Of a stretch of 64,000 bases of DNA, positions 24,581-31,823 are shown piece by piece (positions within the stretch are counted from its first letter, which is position 1; each line of letters starts with the position of its first letter). This DNA comes from Castellaniella sp. UBA6218 (GTDB lineage Bacteria; Pseudomonadota; Gammaproteobacteria; Burkholderiales; Burkholderiaceae_B): positions 18,335-82,334 of the forward strand of contig DISE01000036.1 in assembly GCA_002421865.1 (NCBI GenBank). The letters are read 5' to 3'. Under the pieces are notes generated by a model. The model searched no databases and had not been told where the DNA came from. It was given only the letters and a program-made list of their open reading frames with translations. The translations under genes and the position numbers were made by a program.

Positions 24581-25782
24581 GAACCGATGTTGTCCTGGAT
24601 GATCTGGTGGATGCGGGCGTCGATTTCGGCCGGATCATGGTCGTAGACCGGGGTGCTCAGGGCGGGTTCGCCCGTCCGCGCTTTTTCGTCCGCCTGCTTC
24701 TGGTCCGTCTCGGGCGAGGAGGACAGGTCGACTTCTACCGTCATGGACAGGCCCACGCGCAGAGGGTGTTCCTGGAGTTCTTTCGGGTCCAGGCGGATGC
24801 GCACGGGCACTCGCTGAATGACCTTGATCCAATTGCCGCTGGCGTTTTGCGCCGGCAGCAGGGCGAAGGCGCTGCCGCTGCCGGCGGCGATGCCGACGAC
24901 CGTCCCGTGATAGGTGATTTTGCCGCCGTACAGGTCGGAAGTCAGCGTGGCCTTCTGGCCGGGCCGCATGGTGTTGAGCTGGTTTTCCTTGAAGTTGGCC
25001 TCCACCCACAGGCTGTCCAGCGGCACGATGGTCATCAACGGCGAGCCCGGCTGAATCCGCTGTCCCAGTTGGACGGACCGCTGGGCGACCATGCCCCCCA
25101 CCGGGGCCAGTACGCGGGTGCGCACGCCGGCCAGCCAGGCCTGGCGAACCTGATCGGCGGCCTGCAGGACGTCGGGATGCGTGGCGACGGTGCTCCCACG
25201 GGTCAGGGACTGGTTGGTGGCCAGCTTTGCGCGCGCGGCGGCCAGGCCGGCGCGAGCCTGGGCCAGGCCGGCTTCGGCGGATTTCACGGCGACCTGGGCG
25301 TGCAGCAGTTCTTCGCCGCTGACGCCGCCGGTGCCGCGCAATGCATTGCGCCGCTGCAGGTCGTTGCGCGCCTTGCTGAGCAGGGTTTCCGCCTGAGCGA
25401 CGTTGGCCTCGCCCACAGCGACGTCGGCCGCCAGGGCGTCGTTCTGCACGAACAGGGTCTGGGTGTGGCGCACGGTCTGGGCCAGGGCGGCTTCGGCCTG
25501 GGCCAGGGCAATGTCCGTGTCGCTGCCGTCCAGGCTGACCAGGCGGGCGCCCTGGGCGATGGTCTGGGTTTCCTCTGCGCCGATGGCGACCACGGTGCCG
25601 GGAATCTGGGCGCTGATCTGCACCAGATTGCCGTGGACGTAGGCGTCGTCCGTGGATTCGTAATGGGCGGCGAAGAGCAGCCACCATACGCCATAGAACA
25701 GGCCGGCCAGGATGAAGATGCCGGTGGCCCAGAGCATCAGGCGGGTGCGGGCGGGGGAGGTGCTGGGGCTGGATGCGGTCAT
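24577..25782 (-). CDS. emrA: EmrA/HlyD-family membrane fusion protein
   Basis: 401 residues from ATG 25782; the frame is open to 25908, but that part lies under the upstream gene end. One membrane anchor (about 14-35) is followed by a split lipoyl/barrel (YVHGNLVQISAQIPGTVVAIG) and a long alpha-helical hairpin (about 85-200). A C-terminal barrel region follows (RVLAPVGGMVAQRSVQLGQRIQPGSPLMTIVPLDSLWVEANFKE), the clearest HlyD signature. It bridges EmrB and the outer membrane channel. Confidence 0.92.
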   Translation of the reverse strand: MTASSPSTSPARTRLMLWATGIFILAGLFYGVWWLLFAAHYESTDDAYVHGNLVQISAQIPGTVVAIGAEETQTIAQGARLVSLDGSDTDIALAQAEAALAQTVRHTQTLFVQNDALAADVAVGEANVAQAETLLSKARNDLQRRNALRGTGGVSGEELLHAQVAVKSAEAGLAQARAGLAAARAKLATNQSLTRGSTVATHPDVLQAADQVRQAWLAGVRTRVLAPVGGMVAQRSVQLGQRIQPGSPLMTIVPLDSLWVEANFKENQLNTMRPGQKATLTSDLYGGKITYHGTVVGIAAGSGSAFALLPAQNASGNWIKVIQRVPVRIRLDPKELQEHPLRVGLSMTVEVDLSSSPETDQKQADEKARTGEPALSTPVYDHDPAEIDARIHQIIQDNIGS

Positions 25783-25801
25783 GATGCGGTCGAAGGAAGG
25801 T

Positions 25802-27229
25802 TTACAGTTGGTTCGGATGCGCGGCGGCGCTCGGCGCGTCGTCGCCCTGGACATAGCCGCCTCCCAGGGCGGTCGCCAGTTGCACGTCCAGGATGTAGGC
25901 GCGGGCATGCAGGTCGGTGGTCTGCACGGTCTGCTTCAGGGCTTCGCTCTGCGCCAGCAGCACCTGGACGAAATCGCCCAGGCCTGCCTTGTAACGGCTC
26001 AGGGCCACGTCGTAGGCTGAAGCGATGGCCTTCATGCTGGCCTCCTGATGCCGGATCTGTTCGTGCAGCGACCGGATGGAATCCCGGGCATCGGCCACTT
26101 CGCGCAGGGCGCCCAGAACAGTTTCGTTGTAGCGGGCGATGGCCTCGTCGCGCTCGGCGCGGCGTCCTTCCAGCCGGGCGTTCAGGCCGCCGGCATTGAA
26201 GATCGGCAGAGTGATCACCGGGCCGGCGCTGTAATTCTCGCTGCTGCCGCGGACCAGTTTGTCCAGGCCCAGCGACAGATAGCCGAAGGTGGCCGACAGG
26301 TCGATGTTGGGCAGGAAGTCGGCCTTGGCGGCGGAGACTTCGGCGCCGGCCGCTTCGGCCTGCAGGCGGGCGACCGTGATGTCGGCGCGCCGGCCCAGCA
26401 GGGCCATCGGCAGGTGCCCCGGGACGTCCGGTGGCAGCGCGGCGCCCGGGCGCGCCGTCAGGGGAGGCAACTGTTCGGGCGATTGCCCCAGCAGGGCGGC
26501 GAGCTGGTGATGCAGCAACTGGGCGTTGTTGCGCGCCTGGCTGAGTTGCACACGGGCGGATGAGACCGCCGAGTCGGCCTGATCCACATCCACCTGGGTG
26601 CCCAGGCCGTTCTTGTAGCGGTCGCGGGTGATGTCCAGGGCTTCTTGCAGCTTGCTGGCGATGTGGCCGATGGCCTCGGCCTGGGCCTGTGCGTTCTGCA
26701 GTTGGAAGTAGGCCTGGGAAACCGCCGAGACCAGCAGGACGCGGGCCTGCTGGCGACTGGCTTCGGCGGCGGCCGCGCGTCGGCTGGCGGCGCCGGCCAG
26801 TGCGCGCCGGCGGCCCCACAGGTCCAGATTGAAGTCCAGTTGCAGCCCCAGGCCGGTGTCGGTCTGGTAGGAGCCGCCCAGAGGGGGCGGGTAGATGTAG
26901 TTTTCGCTGTAGCGCTGCCGGGTCAGGTGATAGCTGGCGTTGACCTGAGGCCATTGCACGGCGCGCGCACCGCGCGCGGCGGCCTGGGCCGTGCGCACGC
27001 GGGCGGCGGCGGCTTCCAGGGACGGGTTGGCGCGCAGCGCCTGGTCGATCAGGCCGTTCAGTTGGTCGTCCTGATAGCGTGACCACCAATGGTCGCCTGG
27101 CCAGGCGAGGGTCGTATCTGACAGCCCCAGGGTCTTGCCGTCGAGCGCCTGGGTGGCGGGTACGCCCGGATCCATGGGGGCGCAGGCGGAAAGTGAAAGG
27201 GCGAGCAGCAGGGGGATAAGAGGTTTCAT
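25802..27229 (-). CDS. NodT-family outer membrane efflux lipoprotein
   Basis: 475 residues. The signal peptide ends in the lipobox LSAC with Cys16. The mature protein has two OEP repeats of long helices (ANPSLEAAAARVRTAQAA; RDRYKNGLGTQVDVDQADSAVSSARVQLSQA) and the usual PGAALPPDVPGHLPMALLGRRADI signature. It forms the trimeric exit duct. It is first in the operon, 19 bases before emrA, so the complete tripartite pump is made from one transcript. Confidence 0.93.
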   Translation of the reverse strand: MKPLIPLLLALSLSACAPMDPGVPATQALDGKTLGLSDTTLAWPGDHWWSRYQDDQLNGLIDQALRANPSLEAAAARVRTAQAAARGARAVQWPQVNASYHLTRQRYSENYIYPPPLGGSYQTDTGLGLQLDFNLDLWGRRRALAGAASRRAAAAEASRQQARVLLVSAVSQAYFQLQNAQAQAEAIGHIASKLQEALDITRDRYKNGLGTQVDVDQADSAVSSARVQLSQARNNAQLLHHQLAALLGQSPEQLPPLTARPGAALPPDVPGHLPMALLGRRADITVARLQAEAAGAEVSAAKADFLPNIDLSATFGYLSLGLDKLVRGSSENYSAGPVITLPIFNAGGLNARLEGRRAERDEAIARYNETVLGALREVADARDSIRSLHEQIRHQEASMKAIASAYDVALSRYKAGLGDFVQVLLAQSEALKQTVQTTDLHARAYILDVQLATALGGGYVQGDDAPSAAAHPNQL

Positions 27230-27264
27230 GCTGACAGGAAACTGAATATCATTGATAGGGTCTG

Positions 27265-27282
27265 TATCTGACTAGGCAAATA
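27265..27282. promoter_or_regulatory. MarR-type operator, efflux copy
   Basis: TATCTGACTAGGCAAATA is a palindrome centred on CTAG with 14 of 18 positions symmetric. The identical 18 bases recur at 27876-27893. On the minus strand it contains TTGCCT, a possible -35, with TATCAA 16 bases downstream, so binding would block the efflux promoter. Confidence 0.75.
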
Positions 27283-27314
27283 TATGATTGAAAACAAGAG
27301 GGTGGGGCGTGGAA

Positions 27315-27851
27315 TCAGGGTTCCGGAGCGTGTTCGGCGGCTTGTTGCAGGAGGTGCTGTTCGCCGTTGAAGATCATGCGTTTGAGCAGGGCGAGCAGCA
27401 TGGCGATCTCGGCTTCGGAGAAACCCTGCAGATGGATGTTCAGTGTTTCCGCGATCGCGGGCAGGATGCGCGCGGCGACTTCACGGCCGCTATCCGTGAG
27501 TACGATCTTCACGACGCGCCGGTCCTCGGGCACGCGTTCGCGCCTCAGGAACCCTTTGGATTCCAGCCGGTCCAGGGTGCGTGTGACGGCGCCGGTGTCC
27601 ACACCCATCGCCCGCGCCATCTCGGCCGGTGTATCGACGCCCTTGTGTTCGATGAGCAGCAGGGGGCGCCATTGGTTGGCGGTCAGGCCCAGCGGGATGG
27701 CCTTGAGGTCGATGACACGGTGCAGCAGGATGTGGACGTGCTTGATCAGCAGGCCGATATTGCGGTCCGCGCCCAATTCCGTCGGGCTGCCGCCATAGTG
27801 GACGCAGGGCTGGCCGATCGATGGAGTGTCTGGGATGTCGGGGGATTGCAT
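27315..27851 (-). CDS. MarR-family regulator of efflux
   Basis: 178 residues. The winged helix is clear: GLTANQWRPLLLIEH, AEMARAMGVDTGAVTRTLDRLESKGFLRRERVPEDRRVVKIVLTDSG with the wing DRR. It lies between the efflux operon (same strand) and a divergent EamA permease. The 18-bp palindrome occurs in its own upstream region and before the efflux operon, so it most likely represses both and itself, released by a small ligand. Confidence 0.9.
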   Translation of the reverse strand: MQSPDIPDTPSIGQPCVHYGGSPTELGADRNIGLLIKHVHILLHRVIDLKAIPLGLTANQWRPLLLIEHKGVDTPAEMARAMGVDTGAVTRTLDRLESKGFLRRERVPEDRRVVKIVLTDSGREVAARILPAIAETLNIHLQGFSEAEIAMLLALLKRMIFNGEQHLLQQAAEHAPEP

Positions 27852-27875
27852 GATGTTAAAATACTATCACATCAA

Positions 27876-27893
27876 TATCTGACTAGGCAAATA
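27876..27893. promoter_or_regulatory. MarR-type operator, marR/permease copy
   Basis: Identical to 27265-27282. On the minus strand it holds TTGCCT with TAGTAT 18 bases downstream as a marR promoter. On the plus strand it ends only 3 bases before the permease ATG at 27897. Confidence 0.75.
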
Positions 27894-27896
27894 AAA

Positions 27897-28874
27897 ATGG
27901 CGATGCCTTCCCGCGGCATGTTCTGGACTGGTTTCGTGCTTGCGGGTCTCGGGGCCGTGCTGTTTTCGGCCAAGGCGATCGTCGCCAAACTGCTGTACCT
28001 GCACGGGGTGGACGCGCTGGATGTGATCGGATTTCGCATGCTGCTGGCGTTGCCGTTCTTCGCCTGCATTGCGCTGGTCCAGATGTCCCGCGTGCGCAGG
28101 GGGCTGCTGGCGCGGCTGGACCGGCGCGACAGCCTTCGGATCGCGGTGCTGGGCTTCATCGGCTATTACCTGTCCAGTTTTCTGGATTTCATGGGGCTGC
28201 AGTACATTTCCGCCGGATTGGAACGTCTGATCCTGTTCCTGTCGCCGACTTTCGTGTTGCTGTTCTCGGCCTGGTTCCTGCGCAAGCCGATCGCCGCGCG
28301 CCAGTGGCTGGCCATGGCTCTGGCCTATGGCGGGGTGGCGCTGGTGTTCTGGGCCGACCTGTCGATGACGGGCGAGGACGTCGTCCTGGGCTCAGTCTGT
28401 GTGCTGGGCGCGGCGTTTTCCTATTCCATGTACCTGATCGGTTCGGGCGAACTGGTCGAGCGGGTCACGGCCACCCGGCTGACGGCCTATGCGATGACGG
28501 TGTCGGCCGGAGTGACGATGGTGCACTTTTTCGCAGTCAAGGGACTGGCCGGGCTGGACCGGAGCCTGCCGGTCTACGGCCTGTCGCTGATTCACGCCAC
28601 GGCGAACACGGTGCTGCCGACGTTCATGATCATGTGGTCGGTGGCGCGCATCGGCGCGCCGCTGACGGCCCAGCTGGGCCTGCTGGGACCGGTGTCGATC
28701 CTGTTTCTGGCCTGGCTGTTCCTGGGTGAACCGATCACGGGATTTCAGGTGGCGGGTACGGTTCTGGTGGCGATTTCCGCCATCGTGCTTGGGCGCCGGC
28801 CGAAAGCGCCGTCAAGGTCTGCCTCGGCCCCGCAGGACTTCACGGCAGCTTTTCCGCCCAGACCGCCTCATTGA
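27897..28874 (+). CDS. EamA/DMT-family transporter
   Basis: 325 residues from ATG 27897; the frame is open far upstream, but that part is antisense to marR. Ten hydrophobic segments in two EamA repeats are visible (GFVLAGLGAVLFSAKAIVAKLLYL ... SVARIGAPLTAQLGLLGPVSILFLAWLFLGEPI). The family exports metabolites or drugs. There is no clear ribosome site, because the MarR operator occupies that place; later ATGs at 27903 or 27918 are possible starts. It overlaps the convergent YffB-like gene by 35 bases. Confidence 0.82.
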   Translation: MAMPSRGMFWTGFVLAGLGAVLFSAKAIVAKLLYLHGVDALDVIGFRMLLALPFFACIALVQMSRVRRGLLARLDRRDSLRIAVLGFIGYYLSSFLDFMGLQYISAGLERLILFLSPTFVLLFSAWFLRKPIAARQWLAMALAYGGVALVFWADLSMTGEDVVLGSVCVLGAAFSYSMYLIGSGELVERVTATRLTAYAMTVSAGVTMVHFFAVKGLAGLDRSLPVYGLSLIHATANTVLPTFMIMWSVARIGAPLTAQLGLLGPVSILFLAWLFLGEPITGFQVAGTVLVAISAIVLGRRPKAPSRSASAPQDFTAAFPPRPPH

Positions 28875-29196
28875 AGCCCACGGTCACGCTGCCGTCGGGC
28901 CATTCGACCACCGGCCGCTTGATGATGCTGGCCTGATCCAGCATCAGCCGGGTGGCGCTGGGTGCGTCCTGGATCCGCGCCTGCGACTCGGGGGGCAGTT
29001 TGCGCCAGGTCGCGCCCTGGCGGTTGACGAGCTTTTCCCAACCCGTTTGAGCGATCCATTGCGCCAGCCGCGCCTCGGGTACACCGGCTTTCTTGAAGTC
29101 GTGGAACAGGTAAGGGTGCTGCCGCGCATCCAGCCAGGCGCGGGCTTTCCTGACGGTGTCGCAGTTGGGGATGCCGTAGATGCGCAGAGTGTTCAT
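28840..29196 (-). CDS. ArsC/Spx-family reductase-like protein (YffB)
   Basis: 118 residues. A thioredoxin-like start with the single catalytic-type Cys12 in GIPNCDTVRKA is followed by the ArsC-family helix HDFKKAGVPEARLAQWI and the IIKRPVVEWPDG segment with the conserved RP. YffB proteins are linked to glutathione-dependent thiol chemistry, not arsenate in most cases. Its start overlaps the patatin stop by 4 bases, so it is co-translated. Confidence 0.85.
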   Translation of the reverse strand: MNTLRIYGIPNCDTVRKARAWLDARQHPYLFHDFKKAGVPEARLAQWIAQTGWEKLVNRQGATWRKLPPESQARIQDAPSATRLMLDQASIIKRPVVEWPDGSVTVGFNEAVWAEKLP

Positions 29197-30377
29197 TTCA
29201 TGCTCTCTTCGATTTCATCGCGATGCACGTCATGGGTGACGAAGCCGGCCGCGTTGTCGGGCATGGCCAGGTACCTGGGGTGGTTCAGTGTGCCGCGGAT
29301 GTCGTGCAGGCCCATGGCCCAGTGTTCCCGCATCGTCGTCAGGCCAAACTGGTAGTCGCGGAAGTGCTGTTCGTAGGGTTTGTCACGGTAGATCAGATGG
29401 ATGATGTTGCTGCGTTTGTCGCTGGCCAGCGCCGCAGCCTGTCTGCAGGCCGGGTCGCCGTCGCGCAGCTTGGCGGGCACTTTGTCCAGAACCTCTCGCA
29501 GCAGGCGTTGCATCTTGCGGTAGGCCTGCATCTGATCGGTCACCAACCGGGTGCGACTGGAGTAGCGGATGTCCTGGACCCGGTCGCCGACCTCGCTCAG
29601 ACTGCGGGGTACCGGACCGCGCGCCGACCACAGGTCCACCTGGAACACCAGCGTGTCCCGGGCCAGATTCTGTTCCAGGATCTGCGTCAGGGGCGTGTTG
29701 GACACCAGACCGCCGTCCCAGTAGTACTCGCCCTCGATCTCGATGGCGGGGAAGGCCGGAGGCAGGGCGCCCGAGGCCATGAAATGCTCCGGTCTCAAAC
29801 GGATGTGGCGGTTGTCGAAATAGGCGAAATTGCCGGTGCGCACGTTGACGGCCCCGACCGACACGTGCAGTCCGCCGTCGTTGATGCGGTCGAAATCGCA
29901 CAGGGATTCCAGCGTGTCTTTCAGCGGGCGCGTGTCGTAGTGGCCGACACAGGCGGGGTCCAGGGCGGCGGACAGGGCCGCGGGCGGGAAGCGCGGATGA
30001 AAGAAGCCTTTCTGGCCCACCATCAGGGCGCTGCCGGCGTGCACGGCACCCAGGAATTGGCGCGCCAGATCGTTGATCTGGAACAGACTGTGCTCGAACA
30101 GGGGGTTGGCCACAGGACCGACGTAGGGCTGACAGATGGTGTTCCAGAACGCGTGAAGCCGCTCGACACGCCGTTCGGCCGGATTGCCGGCGATGATGGC
30201 GGCGTTCAGCGCGCCGATGGAGATGCCGGCCAGGTCGGTCAGCTCGATGCCCGCCTCGTGCAGGCCCTCGTAGACGCCGGCCTGGTAGGCGCCCAGCGCG
30301 CCGCCGCCCTGAAGCACCAGGGCCCGGGCTTCGTAGGCGCCTGCGGCGCTGGATGAGCGGGATTCAGTCTTGGTCAT
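29193..30377 (-). CDS. Patatin-like phospholipase (DUF3734 type)
   Basis: 394 residues. The oxyanion loop GGGALG is at 24-29, the nucleophile Ser53 is in GISIG, and the catalytic Asp221 is in YYWDGG, so the dyad is complete. The C-terminal domain (SYSSRTRLVTDQMQAYRKMQRLL, FGLTTMREHW) matches the DUF3734 group. It should hydrolyse lipid acyl esters. No signal peptide is visible. It overlaps LysR and YffB at both ends (ATGA), forming an operon. Confidence 0.9.
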   Translation of the reverse strand: MTKTESRSSSAAGAYEARALVLQGGGALGAYQAGVYEGLHEAGIELTDLAGISIGALNAAIIAGNPAERRVERLHAFWNTICQPYVGPVANPLFEHSLFQINDLARQFLGAVHAGSALMVGQKGFFHPRFPPAALSAALDPACVGHYDTRPLKDTLESLCDFDRINDGGLHVSVGAVNVRTGNFAYFDNRHIRLRPEHFMASGALPPAFPAIEIEGEYYWDGGLVSNTPLTQILEQNLARDTLVFQVDLWSARGPVPRSLSEVGDRVQDIRYSSRTRLVTDQMQAYRKMQRLLREVLDKVPAKLRDGDPACRQAAALASDKRSNIIHLIYRDKPYEQHFRDYQFGLTTMREHWAMGLHDIRGTLNHPRYLAMPDNAAGFVTHDVHRDEIEESMK

Positions 30378-31285
30378 GGGGTCGCGAATCCTTGATGAGT
30401 GTTGAGGGGCCCTAGCGATTGCAGAAAAGCCTCGATCAGGGCGCCGCGGTAGCGGCTGCGGTGCAGTACGACGGACAGGCGTCGGTCCAGTTGCAGGAAG
30501 GGGGTGCGCAGCACGCGCAGCCGGCCTGTCGCCACGGCGTCCAGGGTGGCGGCGTAAGGCAGGCAGGCGATGCCCAGGCCGGCGATCACGGCTTGCTTGA
30601 TGGCCTCGATCTGACCCAGTTCCAGCAGGATGCGCCCCGGGGGCAGCGCGCTCATCGCCTGTTCGGTCAGGCTGCGGGTGGCCGAACCGCGTTCGCGCAG
30701 GATCCAGCGGGCATCCGCGAAATCCCTGGGCTGCAGCCGCGCGCGTTGAGCCAGGGGGTGCGCCGGCGCCGCGCAGACAACCAGCGCGTCGTTGCGCCAG
30801 GGCCGGGTTTCCAGCTGCGCATGGTGCACGGGGCCTTCGACGCAGGCGATGTCGATGGCATGGTCGAGCAGCATGCGTGTGATGTCCCGGGTATTGTCCA
30901 CGGTCAGATGCAAAGCCACCATGGGATGTTGGGCAACGATCGGGCCCAGGAGTTCCCCCACCAGATAATTGCCAACTGTGTTGCTGGCGCCGATGCGCAG
31001 TTCACCTTCCAGCGCACCCTGGTCGTCGTGGTGGCGACGCTGCATGTCGCCCAGGCGTTCCAGGATCTCGCGGGCCAGGGGCAGCTGTTCCGCCCCCTGG
31101 GCGTTCAGCCGGAGGCGGCCCCGTTCGCGGTCGAACAGGGTGGCGCCCAGCTGGCGTTCCAATTCGCCCAGGGCCATGCTGACGGCGGGCTGGGTCAGAT
31201 GAAGCTGATCGGCCGCCTGGCGTACGCTCCCGTGCGTGGCGACCGCGACGAAGACTTCGATCTGTCGGATGCTGAGACCGAGCAT
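30374..31285 (-). CDS. LysR-family transcriptional regulator
   Basis: 303 residues. The helix-turn-helix (residues 1-60) reads FVAVATHGSVRQAADQLHLTQPAVSMALGELERQLGATLFDR. The ligand-binding domain follows (about 90-300; ELRIGASNTVGNYLVGELLGP, then ELGQIEAIKQAVIAGLGIACLP), similar to YeiE/CysB-like regulators. A palindrome upstream at 31307-31325 is a likely autoregulation site. Its stop overlaps the patatin start, so it may control and be co-transcribed with it. Confidence 0.88.
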   Translation of the reverse strand: MLGLSIRQIEVFVAVATHGSVRQAADQLHLTQPAVSMALGELERQLGATLFDRERGRLRLNAQGAEQLPLAREILERLGDMQRRHHDDQGALEGELRIGASNTVGNYLVGELLGPIVAQHPMVALHLTVDNTRDITRMLLDHAIDIACVEGPVHHAQLETRPWRNDALVVCAAPAHPLAQRARLQPRDFADARWILRERGSATRSLTEQAMSALPPGRILLELGQIEAIKQAVIAGLGIACLPYAATLDAVATGRLRVLRTPFLQLDRRLSVVLHRSRYRGALIEAFLQSLGPLNTHQGFATP

Positions 31286-31306
31286 GGCGGCCGGCCTCCC
31301 GGATGG

Positions 31307-31325
31307 ATATAAATTTTATTTATAT
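31307..31325. promoter_or_regulatory. Putative LysR operator
   Basis: ATATAAA-TTTTA-TTTATAT is a perfect 7-bp inverted repeat in AT-rich sequence 22 bases upstream of the lysR start. It contains the T-N11-A geometry recognised by LysR proteins. Confidence 0.5.
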
Positions 31326-31334
31326 CATGGCGAG

Positions 31335-31712
31335 TCAGGCGAACCAGGATGCCGGACTCTTGCTCAGCGCCACGCCGACGATGTAGGCGAAGATCGCCAC
31401 GGCGCACAGGGCGGCGATCAGCCGCGTCCGGGGCGTGCGGCCACGCTTGATGGCGTACGTGCCCACGCCGATGTAGGCGATCAGCAGCACGATCTTGGTC
31501 AGGATCCAGGGCTGTTCGGGGCCGATCATGGCCGCCAGGATCACCCCGCAGGTCAGCAGTACGGTGTCGACCACGTGCGGCAGAATGCGGACCAGGCGAT
31601 GTTGCAGCAGGGCCGAACCGGTCACGGACCAGTACGCCCGGATGACGAACAGGATGATGCTCAGGGTGACTGCCGTGACGTGCAGGTGCTTGATGGGGAA
31701 GTAGTAATTCAT
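31335..31712 (-). CDS. SirB2-family membrane protein
   Basis: 125 residues with four membrane segments (about 7-26, 44-63, 72-88, 97-116). The start NYYFPIKHLHVTAVTLSI and the RILPHVVDTVLLTCGVIL segment are typical of SirB2. The molecular role of the family is unknown. It is upstream of and in the same direction as lysR, with the palindromic site between them. Confidence 0.85.
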   Translation of the reverse strand: MNYYFPIKHLHVTAVTLSIILFVIRAYWSVTGSALLQHRLVRILPHVVDTVLLTCGVILAAMIGPEQPWILTKIVLLIAYIGVGTYAIKRGRTPRTRLIAALCAVAIFAYIVGVALSKSPASWFA

Positions 31713-31823
31713 GATGTCTGATGGAATCTGTGAGCCGGTGCGGTCTGGGCGAGTGTACTGTACCCGGATGCCGGCGGAGCCGGCCGCCGGGGCTTGAGGG
31801 CGTGTTCGGCGGTTCCCTGAGGA

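Noticed and set aside
24607..26199. 530-residue ORF antisense to the efflux operon
   Set aside because: Shadow of emrA and the outer membrane factor; low-complexity Gly/Arg composition.
28840..29196. Arsenate reductase
   Set aside because: The single Cys and the context match YffB-type proteins of the ArsC fold; no other ars gene is present, so an arsenic role is not supported.
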